NCBI RefSeq assembly: GCF_022095675.1
Contig: NZ_JAHYSG010000029.1
Span: forward strand, 53,377-117,376
Direction of reading: 5' to 3'
Length of the DNA stretch: 64,000 bases
DNA from: Dactylosporangium sp. AC04546
Lineage (GTDB): Bacteria > Actinomycetota > Actinomycetes > Mycobacteriales > Micromonosporaceae
Position 1 is the stretch's first letter; each line of letters begins with the position of its first letter. Under the pieces are notes generated by a model that did not search any database, was not told the DNA's origin, and worked only from the letters and a program-made list of their open reading frames with translations. Both the position numbers and the translations under genes were made by a program. Of the stretch, positions 49,326-58,185 are shown one piece after another.

Positions 49326-51834
49326 GCTGCGCATCCGCGGCAAGCTCGCCGTACTCCTCGTCGCCCCGCTGGTCGCGGTCGTCCTGCTGACCGTCGTCGT
49401 CGTGGTCAACCGCGTCGGGCAGGCCGGCCGGGCCGCCGCCACCGCCCGGACCGCCCAGGTCGCCGGCCAGGTCGGCGCGCTGGTCCAGGATCTGCAGCAG
49501 GAGCGGCTGCTCGCGGTCGGGTACCTCGTCCACGCCGTCGACCGCTCGCGGCTGCTGCTGCAGGCGGCGGCGGTCACCGACCGCGTCACCGCCCTGCGCA
49601 GCGACCTGGCCGGCGAGCTGACGCCCGACGTGTCGGCCGCGATCGACGAGGTACGCAGCCTCGCCGGGCTGCGCGCCTCGCTGGTGGCCGGCAGCGCCGA
49701 CATCGACCAGGTGCTGACGCAGTTCACCGCGGTCACCGGTCGGCTCATCGACGCACTGCGGCTGGTGAACGCGGCCGACGCGACCACCGCCGAGGGGCGG
49801 CAGCTGGTGGCGCTGGACGCATTGCTGCGCGTCGACGAGGGCAACAGCGCCGGCGCGGCGCTGCTGACCGCCATGGTCGCCACCCGCAGTCAGCGCTACA
49901 TCGCCGGCTACGCCGCCAACACCGCCGCCGTGCGACCGGACCTGAACCGGTTCGCCGCCTACGCCACCCCCTCGCAGGTCGACCTCTACCGCCTGGTCAC
50001 GGCGGCCTTCACCACGCGCGTCGGCGACGGCTTCGCCGCCGGCTTCGACGCCGACCCGGCCCGGGCGATCGCCGGCCTGCAGGTCGGCACGCTGTTCCCG
50101 TCGCTCGAGTCGTACATCGTGCTCGGCCGGTTCGTGGAGAAGCGCATCGTCACCGACGTGACGGCGGCGGTGACCGGCCAGCAGCAGCGGCAGACGGCCA
50201 CCGCGTACGGCCTCACCGGCGTCACCCTCGCCCTGCTGCTCTTCGTGATCGTGCTGAGCACGGTCACCGCCCGCGCCGTCGCGCGGCCGCTGACCCGGCT
50301 GACCGCGTCCGCCACGCGCGTGGCCAAGGTCGCCGAGGACGAGCTCATCCGGGTCACGGACGAGGAAACCGAAACCCCCGATGTCGTACGCCTGGAAAGC
50401 ATCGACGTGGGCGGCCGGGACGAGATCGGCGACCTCGCGCGCGCGTTCGAGCGGGTGCAGCAGACCGCCGCGCAGCTCGTGGAGCGGCAGGTCAACAGCC
50501 GGCGCAACGTGGCCCAGATGTTCGGCCACGTCGGCCGCCGCACGCAGAACCTGGTCGGCCGGCAGCTCGGCCTGATCGACCGGCTCGAGCGCGACGAGAC
50601 CGAGCCGGTCCGGCTGCGGCAGCTGTACCGGTTGGACCACGTGTCCAGCCGCCTGCGCCGCAACGCGAGCAGCCTGGTCGTGCTGTCCGGCGGCACCGGA
50701 ACCGACCCGCATCTGGCGCCGCTGCCGCTGGTCGACGCGGTCCGGCTCGGGCTGGGCGAGATCGAGGAGTACGACCGCGTCGACGTCCGCATCGGCGGCG
50801 AGCTCGTCCTGGTGCCGGCGATCATCAGCGACCTGGTGCTGATGATCGCCGAGCTGATGGAGAACGCCGCCACGAACTCACCGCCGCACACCCGGGTGAC
50901 CGTCACCGCGGTCGAGACCGCCGAGGACGTGCGCGTGTCGATCGTCGATCACGGCATCGGCATGCCGGCCGACCGCCTCGAGGTGGAGAACGCCCGGCTG
51001 ACCCGCCGCGAGCGCATCGACCTCGCCCCGACCGAGGTGCTGGGCCTGTTCGTGGTCGGCCGGCTGGCCCGCCGGCACGGCCTGCGGGTGTCACTGAGCG
51101 AGACACCCGGCGGCGGGGTCACCGCGACCGTGGTGCTCGGGCGGGACATGCTCCAGCTGGCTGGTACCGCCGGGATCGAACCGGCCTCGGGGATCGCTCC
51201 GGTGATCGACATCGCCGCGCTGACCCGGGCCACCCGCTCGATCGACGGGCGCCGACCGTGGAACGCGTTCGCCGCCGCGCCACGCGAGATCGCCGCGCCG
51301 CCGGCGGGCCGGGCCACCGCCGAGCTGTCCGCGGAGGTCACCGCCGAGATCCCCGTCCTGCACGGCCCGGCGCTGCGCCGCCGCGTCCCCGGCGCGCAGT
51401 TGCCGAGCGACACCGTCGCCGCCCGCGGGGCGCCCCGGCTCGCGACCGCGCCGGTGGTCGACCCGGACGGGGCGCAGGCCCTCGTGGAGGCGTTCGAGGA
51501 CGGCGTGCGCAGAGCCCAGCAGCAGGCCCAGCAGCAGGCCCAGGAGCAGGCCCAGGAGCAGGCCCAGGAGCAGGCTCAACAGCCGGTCCGGCCGCATGCC
51601 ACGAGCGATGCGCCGCTCGCCGCACGGCCGCGGCCGGCCACCGCCGGTCAGCACCTGACCAGGCGGGTACCGGGCGCCACGCTGGGCGACTCCGGCCCCG
51701 CACCCCGGCCCGGGCTCCACCTCGTGGACAACCGGCCCCCCGATCCCGACAGCGCACGGGACCTTGTCGAGCAGTTCGAATCCGGCGTCCTGCGCGCGCT
51801 GCGCGAGGTCAGACGAGAAGGATCACCAGAATGA
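49315..51834 (+). CDS. cvnA: conservon sensor kinase-like protein CvnA
   Basis: 839 residues from a GTG. N-terminal helix LRIRGKLAVLLVAPLVAVVLLTVVVVV, a ~270-residue external nitrate-sensor-like helical domain, second helix ~299-320, HAMP-like segment, then RRTQNLVGRQLGLIDRLERDE and LYRLDHVSSRLRRNASSLVVLSG, where the LDH His is the likely phospho-acceptor, and an ATPase domain (MENAATNSPPHT, DHGIGM). The C-terminal ~230 residues are disordered with an imperfect Gln/Ala repeat. Conservon A proteins sit at the membrane and signal to CvnB-D rather than to a response regulator. Stop overlaps cvnB (ATGA). Confidence 0.9.
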   Translation: MLGRLRIRGKLAVLLVAPLVAVVLLTVVVVVNRVGQAGRAAATARTAQVAGQVGALVQDLQQERLLAVGYLVHAVDRSRLLLQAAAVTDRVTALRSDLAGELTPDVSAAIDEVRSLAGLRASLVAGSADIDQVLTQFTAVTGRLIDALRLVNAADATTAEGRQLVALDALLRVDEGNSAGAALLTAMVATRSQRYIAGYAANTAAVRPDLNRFAAYATPSQVDLYRLVTAAFTTRVGDGFAAGFDADPARAIAGLQVGTLFPSLESYIVLGRFVEKRIVTDVTAAVTGQQQRQTATAYGLTGVTLALLLFVIVLSTVTARAVARPLTRLTASATRVAKVAEDELIRVTDEETETPDVVRLESIDVGGRDEIGDLARAFERVQQTAAQLVERQVNSRRNVAQMFGHVGRRTQNLVGRQLGLIDRLERDETEPVRLRQLYRLDHVSSRLRRNASSLVVLSGGTGTDPHLAPLPLVDAVRLGLGEIEEYDRVDVRIGGELVLVPAIISDLVLMIAELMENAATNSPPHTRVTVTAVETAEDVRVSIVDHGIGMPADRLEVENARLTRRERIDLAPTEVLGLFVVGRLARRHGLRVSLSETPGGGVTATVVLGRDMLQLAGTAGIEPASGIAPVIDIAALTRATRSIDGRRPWNAFAAAPREIAAPPAGRATAELSAEVTAEIPVLHGPALRRRVPGAQLPSDTVAARGAPRLATAPVVDPDGAQALVEAFEDGVRRAQQQAQQQAQEQAQEQAQEQAQQPVRPHATSDAPLAARPRPATAGQHLTRRVPGATLGDSGPAPRPGLHLVDNRPPDPDSARDLVEQFESGVLRALREVRREGSPE
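51517..51578 (+). repeat. 12-nt tandem repeat in cvnA
   Basis: About five imperfect copies of CAGGCCCAGGAG encode QAQ/QAQE units in the disordered tail. Such a repeat can change length by slippage without frameshift. Confidence 0.7.
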
Positions 51835-52277
51835 CCAGTCCGTTCATCCAGGACAGCGCCGCACTGAGCGCCGAGGCGAAGACCTTCAACTGGCTGCTCG
51901 ACTCGTTCACATCAGGCACGGCCGGTGTCGTGGAGGCCATCGCGGTCTCCTCCGACGGCCTGCTGATGGCGATGTCGGCCACCAAGGACCGGGCCAACGC
52001 CGAGCGCCTGGCCGCGATCGTCTCCGGCATGACCAGCCTGGCCGGCGGCGCGTCCGCCTGGTACTCGCTGGGCGGCCTCAACCGGGTCATCGTCGACATG
52101 GCCGACGGCTACCTCCTGATCACGTCGATCAGCGCCGGCTCGGTCCTCGGCGTCATCGCGAGCCGGTCGGCCAACCTGGGCACCGTGGCGTACGAGATGA
52201 CGCTCTTCGCCAACCGGGCCGGCGCGGCACTCAGTCCGCGGCTCATCGCGGAGCTGAAGAGCGCGGTCCAGCGGTGA
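51831..52277 (+). CDS. cvnB: conservon roadblock/LC7 protein CvnB
   Basis: 148 residues with the roadblock/LC7 fold: NWLLDSFTSGTAGVVEAIAVSSDGLLMAMS, LAAIVSGMTSLAGGASAWYSLGGLNRVIVDMADGYLLITSISAGSVLGVIAS. Roadblock proteins act as partners or regulators of small GTPases; here the partner is CvnD. Start overlaps cvnA and stop overlaps cvnC (GTGA). Confidence 0.94.
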   Translation: MTSPFIQDSAALSAEAKTFNWLLDSFTSGTAGVVEAIAVSSDGLLMAMSATKDRANAERLAAIVSGMTSLAGGASAWYSLGGLNRVIVDMADGYLLITSISAGSVLGVIASRSANLGTVAYEMTLFANRAGAALSPRLIAELKSAVQR

Positions 52278-52696
52278 CCGCCGAGCCCCCGCGGGGGATA
52301 CGCCCGTACCTGCACGCGCCGGTCGCGCCCGTCTCCCCCGCCCACCCGGCGCAACCCTCCGGCGACCTGCGGCCATACGTGCTCACCTCCGGACGGGTAC
52401 AGCACGCGGACCCGAGCATCAGCCTGGAAACCCAGGTCACGGCCCGCCCGGGCGCCCCGCCCGAGGCCGTCCGCATCATGCCCACCGAAATGCAGGCCAT
52501 CCTGGCGGCGTGCGCGCTGCCGGCCTCGGTCGCCGAAATCTCCGCCCGCGTCCGCCTGCACCTGGGCGTGACCAAGATCCTCGTCACCGACCTGTGCGCC
52601 GCCGGCTACCTCGACATCCACCGCCTCGACGCCAGCCCAGTCAACAACCCCGACGTCATTTTGCGAGTGATCCATGGACTCCGTGCGATCTCCTGA
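52274..52696 (+). CDS. cvnC: conservon DUF742 protein CvnC
   Basis: 140 residues from a GTG overlapping the cvnB stop. DUF742 pattern: DLRPYVLTSGRVQHADPSISLETQV, then a winged-helix-like part EMQAILAACALPASVAEISARVRLHLGVTKILVTDLCAAGYL and RVIHGLRAI at the end. DUF742 proteins bridge the kinase-like and GTPase components. Overlaps cvnD by 23 nt. Confidence 0.94.
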   Translation: MTAEPPRGIRPYLHAPVAPVSPAHPAQPSGDLRPYVLTSGRVQHADPSISLETQVTARPGAPPEAVRIMPTEMQAILAACALPASVAEISARVRLHLGVTKILVTDLCAAGYLDIHRLDASPVNNPDVILRVIHGLRAIS

Positions 52697-53261
52697 CGCC
52701 GCGGCCGCCCAGGCCCCGGTTCCCGTCAAGATCGTCATCGCCGGCGGGTTCGGCGTGGGCAAGACCACCACCGTGGGCGCGATCTCCGAGATCGAGCCGC
52801 TGACGACGGAGGCGGAGATGACGTCGGCCGGGGTCGGCATCGACGATCCCGGCCACCGGGTGGACAAGGTGACCACCACGGTGGCCATGGACTTCGGCTG
52901 CGTCACGATCGACCGGGCCCTGAAGCTCTACCTGTTCGGTACTCCCGGTCAGGGCCGGTTCGGCTTCATGTGGGACGACCTGGCGCTCGGCGCGCTCGGC
53001 GCGCTCGTGGTCGTCGACAGCGCCCGGCTCGACGACTGCTATCCGGCGGTCGACTACTTCGAGCAGCTCGGGTTGCCGTTCGTGGTCGCCGTCAACGCCT
53101 TCGACGGGCACCTGGCCAACGACCTGGAGACCGTGCGCTGGGCCCTGGCCGTCGCCGACGGGGTGCCGGTGATCGCCTTCGACGCCCGCGACCGCCTGTC
53201 GGTGCGCGACGCGCTGCTCGTCGTGCTCGACCAGGCCCTGGACCGCGCCGTCAACGCCTGA
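52674..53261 (+). CDS. cvnD: conservon small GTPase CvnD
   Basis: 195 residues of the Ras-like MglA/CvnD group. P-loop IAGGFGVGKTTTVGAI, switch/G3 region LYLFGTPGQGRFGFMWDDLALGALGALVVVDSARLDDCYPAVDYFE, G4 as VAVNAFDG (NKxD replaced by NxFD, usual in this group). With CvnA-C it forms a membrane GTPase switch known in Streptomyces to affect development and antibiotic production. A long hairpin terminator follows. Confidence 0.95.
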   Translation: MDSVRSPDAAAAQAPVPVKIVIAGGFGVGKTTTVGAISEIEPLTTEAEMTSAGVGIDDPGHRVDKVTTTVAMDFGCVTIDRALKLYLFGTPGQGRFGFMWDDLALGALGALVVVDSARLDDCYPAVDYFEQLGLPFVVAVNAFDGHLANDLETVRWALAVADGVPVIAFDARDRLSVRDALLVVLDQALDRAVNA

Positions 53262-53291
53262 ACGCTCGACGGCGGCACGCAAGCATGTGTG

Positions 53292-53338
53292 ACGCGGACC
53301 GGCGGCCGCCCGACGATCGGGCCGCAGCCGGTCCGCGT
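53292..53338. terminator. bidirectional hairpin terminator
   Basis: ACGCGGACCGGC (53292-53303) pairs perfectly with 53327-53338, and inside it GCCCGA pairs with TCGGGC around CGA. It lies 31 nt after cvnD and 13 nt after the convergent lipoprotein stop, so it can serve both. Confidence 0.8.
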
Positions 53339-53350
53339 GCAGGTGCTGGC

Positions 53351-54163
53351 TCAGCCGCCGAGCGAGTCGTACACGTTGTCCGGCGCCTCGACGTACTCGC
53401 CGGCGGCCGGCTTGGCCGGGACGGTCGCGGTGCCGTACTTGCTCAGCGAGAGCTTGAGCTGGTGCGCCGGGTTGTCGCCCGCGACCGGCACGTCGAGGAC
53501 CAGCTCGGTGAGCCGGCCCTCGCTGTCCAGCGTCGCGATGAACGGCACAGCCTTCGCCTTGTCGCCCAGCGCCTTGATCACGTCCTCATGGACGCTCACC
53601 ATTGACTCCTGGGTCTTGGTCACGTCGACCGTGCCGGTGTACCTGCGGTCACCGGACACCTGCACCCCTTGAGCGCCGGCCAGCAGCTCCTTCAGGCCGA
53701 GCGCATCGGCGGCGTCACCTTTGAGGGGCAGGCCCTCCGTGTCCTTCACCTTGGCGCGGTCGATGTGCATCCACTTCTTGCCGGTGAGCAGCTCCGAGCC
53801 CGGCAGGCCGTCCATCGGCCCAAGGTCGCCGACGTTCAGCTTCGCGAACGCGTCCGGCTCGACGATGAGCATCTCCATCTCGAACGTGGGACCGGGGTCG
53901 CTCACACCCATCTTGGTGTACAACTGCTGCTTCGCGGTGTCGGCAAGCACCTGCCCGACGCCGTTGGGCATCGTGAACTCGGCCGCGTAGTTGCCCTTGT
54001 CGTACGCCGCCGTGGACGCGGCGAGCACGTCCTTCGGATCGGCCGGCGCGCTGCTGGCCCCCGTCGCCGACGACCCGCCGTTCGCGTCGCCGCAGGCTCC
54101 CGCACCGAACAGCACAACGGTCGCGACGATCAACGCCGCGACCCTTCCCCGTGAACGCTTCAT
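53351..54163 (-). CDS. LppX/LprG-like lipoprotein
   Basis: 270 residues from ATG 54163 with a lipoprotein signal (MKRSRGRVAALIVATVVLFGAGACGD, lipidated Cys in AGAC). A Ser/Ala-rich linker precedes a domain with alternating strands (AAEFTMPNGVGQVLADTAKQQLYTKMG, GKKWMHIDRAKVK, YTGTVDVTKTQESM, IATLDSEGRLTELVLDVPVAG), like the half-barrel lipid-binding LppX/LprAFG lipoproteins. It may carry lipids or glycolipids between membrane and envelope. Single gene, closed by the bidirectional terminator. Confidence 0.8.
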   Translation of the reverse strand: MKRSRGRVAALIVATVVLFGAGACGDANGGSSATGASSAPADPKDVLAASTAAYDKGNYAAEFTMPNGVGQVLADTAKQQLYTKMGVSDPGPTFEMEMLIVEPDAFAKLNVGDLGPMDGLPGSELLTGKKWMHIDRAKVKDTEGLPLKGDAADALGLKELLAGAQGVQVSGDRRYTGTVDVTKTQESMVSVHEDVIKALGDKAKAVPFIATLDSEGRLTELVLDVPVAGDNPAHQLKLSLSKYGTATVPAKPAAGEYVEAPDNVYDSLGG

Positions 54164-54307
54164 GTAGGTCTTTCTCTGAGGTGGTGGTACAGCGCGACGA
54201 GCGTACTCAATGCGGGGCGATTCCGCAGGCCCGGCCGCTCCGGGCCGGCCAGGGGCGGTGGTTCGACACCGATCCCCCGGCCGCGCCGTGCGCATGGACG
54301 AGATGGT

Positions 54308-55099
54308 TCAGGCTTCCAGGCGATGACCGATGCGGTCGAGGGTCTCCTTGCCCCAGTACGCGCTGAGCTGCGTCGCCAGGCCGCTGGACGCCCGCGCGGT
54401 GGTGACGAGGTCGACGAGCAGGTCGTCGCTGGCCGCCCACAGGTAACACTGGCCGGTGGGGCCCCACGCGTCCTTCTCCAGCAGGACCCGCTGGTCGTCG
54501 GCGCTTCCGGCGAACCGGTACCGCTGGCTGTCGCTGTCCGCGGGCCGCTCCTCCAACTGCGTGCCGAGGCCCGCCCAGGTGGCCGGGTCGAAGCTCGTGA
54601 CCGGCGCCCGGAGTGTCAGGGCACCGAACATCGTCTGGTGGTCCCAGATCCGGGTGTACACCAGATCCGAGAACGAAGCCGCGAGCATCTTCCACTCGTC
54701 GGTGGGGTACAGATCGTCGAACGAGATCATCACGGGCGGGTCGTCGGTGCCGTCGAGCACGACCGCCCAGTAGCAGACTCCCTGATTCTCGATCATGAAC
54801 GGCAGGAGCTGCCGCTCGGCGACCGGATCCCACTCGCGTTCCTGGTCGGGGTCGCCGCCGGGCCAGTACTGCTGGAGCCGGCCCAGCTCGTGGGCCGCGT
54901 ACACGCGGTCCTCGTTGCTGAACCTGCGCAGCGTCTCCTGTCCGGCGGCGAGTGAGTACCACTCCCGCACCGACGCGGGCAACGGGAAGCCGCGCACGGC
55001 GGCGAACCTCTCGATTGCCGCAACGGCCTCGGGTGACGTCTCCGCGGTTCGCCCGGCCAGGGCCAGCGAACGCGCGTGATACTGCGGCTGGGACATCAT
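54308..55099 (-). CDS. SMI1/KNR4 family protein
   Basis: 263 residues from ATG 55099 (GGAG about 10 nt upstream; ATG 55096 is equally possible). AVAAIERFAAVRGFPLPASVREWYSLAAGQETLRRF is the SMI1/KNR4 opening; ENQGVCYWAVVLDGTDDPPVMI is the usual central strand pair. In bacteria this superfamily often gives immunity to contact-dependent or polymorphic toxins. No toxin gene lies beside it. Confidence 0.78.
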   Translation of the reverse strand: MMSQPQYHARSLALAGRTAETSPEAVAAIERFAAVRGFPLPASVREWYSLAAGQETLRRFSNEDRVYAAHELGRLQQYWPGGDPDQEREWDPVAERQLLPFMIENQGVCYWAVVLDGTDDPPVMISFDDLYPTDEWKMLAASFSDLVYTRIWDHQTMFGALTLRAPVTSFDPATWAGLGTQLEERPADSDSQRYRFAGSADDQRVLLEKDAWGPTGQCYLWAASDDLLVDLVTTARASSGLATQLSAYWGKETLDRIGHRLEA

Positions 55100-55205
55100 A
55101 TGTGCAGAGCTCCTGACTGCCTTGTGGAGTTGATGCAATGCGATCTTGAAATCGCGCGGTGCATCGTACAGAGGCGGTTCAAGCGGTGCCGGACGGAAGA
55201 CAGGC

Positions 55206-55245
55206 GCGGTGGCCGGCCCCGCCCGTCCGCGGAGCCGGCCACCGC
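55206..55245 (-). terminator. hairpin terminator
   Basis: GCGGTGGCCGGC, 16-nt loop, GCCGGCCACCGC: a perfect 12-bp stem starting 17 nt after the stop of the secreted-protein gene. Confidence 0.75.
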
Positions 55246-55262
55246 TGGGGGGAAGAGTCAGG

Positions 55263-55778
55263 TCAGCGGAAGCCGGGCACGGTCGGCTTGTTGGGGTTGA
55301 ACACCACGTACCGGTCGTACGTGCCGGTGTACTTGTACGGCGTGCCGGCCCAGGTCTCGCCGTGGTCGACGTCCACGGCCCAGATCGGGTGGCTGAAGTC
55401 CTCGTAGACGGTCTCGCAGCCGCCGTCCTTGAACTTGCCCCGGTCGATCTCCGTGCTGGAGTTCGTGCCGTGCTTGACCATGAGCCGCGCGATGACCCCC
55501 CGGCCGTTGCCGAGCGTGTCCCAGACGCAGATCCTCACCTCCACCGAGTACATCGACATGTGGTAGTAGTTCACCCACAGCTCGTACCAGCCGATCTGCT
55601 GGCCGGCGGCGTTCTTCATCGCGCGCACGCCGGTGCCGTCCACCCACTCGTTGCTGTAGGCCCGCAGGATCTTGCTGGGGTACGGCAGATCGGTCGCCGC
55701 GTGTGCCGGCGCCGCGGCACCGACGGCCAGGCCCGCCGTGACGAGCAGCGCGGCGAGCGCCCGGGAGAGTCGTCTCAA
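55263..55778 (-). CDS. secreted hypothetical protein (TTG start)
   Basis: 171-residue precursor. A TTG at 55778 with AAAGGGA upstream opens a clean signal peptide (residues 1-27, RRLSRALAALLVTAGLAVG, cleavage near PAHA-ATD); the ATGs further up add Arg-rich sequence before it and are unlikely. The mature domain has one Cys pair (RICVWD, GCETVYEDF), NYYHMSMYSVEVRI and DVDHGETWAGTPYKYTGTYD. No family is recognised. Confidence 0.7.
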   Translation of the reverse strand: MRRLSRALAALLVTAGLAVGAAAPAHAATDLPYPSKILRAYSNEWVDGTGVRAMKNAAGQQIGWYELWVNYYHMSMYSVEVRICVWDTLGNGRGVIARLMVKHGTNSSTEIDRGKFKDGGCETVYEDFSHPIWAVDVDHGETWAGTPYKYTGTYDRYVVFNPNKPTVPGFR

Positions 55779-55982
55779 GGCTGGTCCCTTTCGTGAGATG
55801 CGCGGCGCCGTCCGCCGCGACTCTCCTGACCATGCGTTCGTCCGTCGTTGTCCGGCAGGGCGACGCCGGTCGGACAATCAACCCCGGACAACTCCAGTGA
55901 CGCCGAACCACAGGTCACCGATGAGTTCGACCGGCTCGCCGAGTCATACCCAGCACAACGAACCCACGGAAAGGACAATCCG

Positions 55983-56375
55983 ATGACCGAGCTGAACGCG
56001 GAACTTGCCCGGCGAGCGATCGTCGAACACACCCGACGCCTGGCGGAAGCAGCGGCCGCGGCCGGACCTGACGCCGCCGTGCCGACAGCCCCGGAGTGGA
56101 CCATCGCCGACCTGGTCGAGCACGTGGGCCAGACCCAGCACTGGGTCGCGGAGATCATCGAGCGGCGCATCACCGACCCCACACAGCTGCCCACGGAGAT
56201 GGCCGTACTCCCCACCGACCCCCGCGAGTGGCAGGCGTGGCTGTCGGGGTCCGCGCAGCGGGTCGCGACCGCGTGCTCCGACGACGCGCTCGACGCGCCG
56301 GTGTTCAACGCCGCAGGCGACGGGCGGACCGGGGCGCGATTCTGGATGTCCAGCACCGCCCACGCCAGCGACTGA
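55983..56375 (+). pseudogene. C-terminally truncated maleylpyruvate isomerase-like gene
   Basis: The frame from ATG 55983 (GGAAAGGA upstream) encodes the N-terminal domain of a TIGR03083-like protein: TAPEWTIADLVEHVGQTQHWVAEIIERR, PREWQAWLSGSAQRVATAC, and TGARFWMSSTAHASD, where the family continues FWxxRMAHETxVHRxDA with its second metal motif. The protein stops at 130 residues, about two thirds of normal, just after this point. It is probably an inactive remnant, though a short functional form cannot be excluded. Confidence 0.6.
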
Positions 56376-56398
56376 CCGGCACCGGCGTCTGGTCACGG

Positions 56399-57220
56399 CT
56401 ACTTGACTGCGCCCATGGTCAATCCCGAGGACAGCAGCCGCAGGCTGGCCACGTACACCACGAGCACAGGCACCGCGGCGACGACGGCGAACGCCATCAT
56501 CGCGGGCCAGTCGGCGCCGTAGGCACCGGACTGCACCGCGATCAATGACGACAGCGGGTACTTCTCGGGCGAGAGCATGAACGTGATGCCGTAGAGGAAC
56601 TCGCCCCACGAGACGAGGAAGATCACCGAGGACACGGTGAGGATCCCGTTTCGGGCGAGCGGCAGCGCCACCGACCAGAACGTGCGGATCGTGGAGCCCC
56701 CGTCGACCCGTGCGGCCTCCTCGATCGCGGTCGGGATCTGGCCGAAGAACGGGCGCAGCAGCAGGATCGCCCAGGGCAGGAACATCGCCGCGTCCGCGAG
56801 CACGAGGCCGAACGTCGTGTCGAGCAGGCCCCACTTCGACAGCAGCCAGAACATCGGGATGAGATTCGCGGTCTGCGGCACCATCTGGAGCACGACGAGC
56901 AGCGTGAGCGCCGGTACGACGATCGCGCTGCGCATTCTGGCGAGCGCGTACGCGGCTGGCGTCGCGAACGCGAGACACATGGCCGTCGTGCCGATCGCCA
57001 CGGTCGCCGACTGACGAACAGCGGCACCGAGCGCCGGATCGGCGATGGCAGCGCGATACGCCTCCAGCGTCGGGCGGAACACGATCGAGGCCTGGCTCGA
57101 CAGCACGTCGCCCTGGCTCTTGAGGGAGGTGAGGACAATCCACAGCAACGGAAGCCCGTAGAGCACATAGAGCACGGAGCGGAACGAGAACGCGATCGGC
57201 TCGCGGCGGCGGCGGATCAT
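56399..57220 (-). CDS. carbohydrate ABC transporter permease (MalG-like)
   Basis: 273 residues, six membrane helices, with the EAA loop EEAARVDGGSTIRTFWSVALPLARNG typical of CUT1 sugar permeases. Start ATG overlaps the stop of the upstream permease gene by 4 bp. Last gene of the binding protein-permease-permease operon; no ATPase is encoded, so a shared MsiK-type ATPase elsewhere is likely. Confidence 0.92.
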   Translation of the reverse strand: MIRRRREPIAFSFRSVLYVLYGLPLLWIVLTSLKSQGDVLSSQASIVFRPTLEAYRAAIADPALGAAVRQSATVAIGTTAMCLAFATPAAYALARMRSAIVVPALTLLVVLQMVPQTANLIPMFWLLSKWGLLDTTFGLVLADAAMFLPWAILLLRPFFGQIPTAIEEAARVDGGSTIRTFWSVALPLARNGILTVSSVIFLVSWGEFLYGITFMLSPEKYPLSSLIAVQSGAYGADWPAMMAFAVVAAVPVLVVYVASLRLLSSGLTMGAVK

Positions 57221-58179
57221 GCCTCCCCCTCGGTTCGGCGGACATCACGGGAGTAGATCAGCGCGAGCACGACGACAACGGCGAGCGCGATGAGCGCCGT
57301 GGCGGCTCCCCGTCCGTAGTCGAGCGTCAGGAACGCCTCGGAGTAGGCGAGGAACGGCAGTGTCGTGGATGCCGTCCCGGGCCCGCCGGACGTCATGACG
57401 TAGATGAAGTCGAAGCTGCGGAAGGCGTACACGATCGTCAAGATCGTGAGGACGGTCGCCGCGGTGCGGCCCGCAGGTGCCAGGACATGCCACACGCGCC
57501 TCCAGGGCCGCGCCCCATCGAGCTCCGCGGCCTCCAGCACCTGCGGGTCGACGCCGAGCAGGGCCGCGCGCAGCACGAGCGCGTTGAACGGCACGACCGC
57601 CCAGGCATTGACCAGTGCGACCGACCATAGGGCGAACTTGGAGTCGTAGAGGAAGCCCAGCCCGTCACCGCCCAGGGCTCGAAGGATCTCGTTGACCAGG
57701 CCCCGGTCGGCGAGGAGGAACTTCCAGATCGACCCGTTGACGACCGGCGGCAACGCCCAGACGAACACCATCAGCCCGAGCAGGAACGAGCCGCCGCGGG
57801 TCGAGGACAACACGGCGACCGCGACCATGAAGCCGCCGACCATCCCGATCACGGTCACGATCAGGACGAACGCCAACGTGTTGACCACGACCCGACCGAA
57901 GTCAGGCCCGCGCAGCATCGTCGCGTAGTTGTCGAGACCGACGAGGTCCCACTCGGAGTTGAGGGTCGCCGCACTCACCGCGTGCAGGCTCATGCTGCCG
58001 AGCTGCAGGAGCGGCCAGACGGCCAGCGCGAGCAACAGGGCACCAGCGGGAGTCGCCAGGGCAATACGCCGGTCGACTGCGCGGCCGCGCCGCCGGCCTC
58101 TCCGCACCCGTGCGGACGCGGAGAGGCCGGCGGCGCTCGTGCTCGTCGGCGCGGACACCGGGGGCACGCTCGAACTCAT
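57217..58179 (-). CDS. carbohydrate ABC transporter permease (MalF-like)
   Basis: 320 residues with an N-terminal basic extension (SARVRRGRRRGRAVDRR) and six helices; the EAA loop is LEAAELDGARPWRRVWHVLAPAGR. Starts 6 bp after the binding-protein stop with GAGG before the ATG. Its codons ~15-31 lie in a perfect 19-bp inverted repeat. Confidence 0.92.
   Translation of the reverse strand: MSSSVPPVSAPTSTSAAGLSASARVRRGRRRGRAVDRRIALATPAGALLLALAVWPLLQLGSMSLHAVSAATLNSEWDLVGLDNYATMLRGPDFGRVVVNTLAFVLIVTVIGMVGGFMVAVAVLSSTRGGSFLLGLMVFVWALPPVVNGSIWKFLLADRGLVNEILRALGGDGLGFLYDSKFALWSVALVNAWAVVPFNALVLRAALLGVDPQVLEAAELDGARPWRRVWHVLAPAGRTAATVLTILTIVYAFRSFDFIYVMTSGGPGTASTTLPFLAYSEAFLTLDYGRGAATALIALAVVVVLALIYSRDVRRTEGEA
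58087..58136 (-). promoter_or_regulatory. 19-bp stem hairpin inside the first permease gene
   Basis: GCGCCGCCGGCCTCTCCGC pairs perfectly with 58118-58136 around a 12-nt loop, 43-92 nt into the permease coding region and just downstream of the binding-protein gene. It may protect the upstream message from decay or partly stop transcription, giving more binding protein than permease. Confidence 0.55.
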
Positions 58180-58185
58180 GCGACC

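Noticed and set aside
56370..56400. TGACC/GGTCA repeat as terminator of the sugar transporter operon
   Set aside because: Short and imperfect stem; left uncalled.
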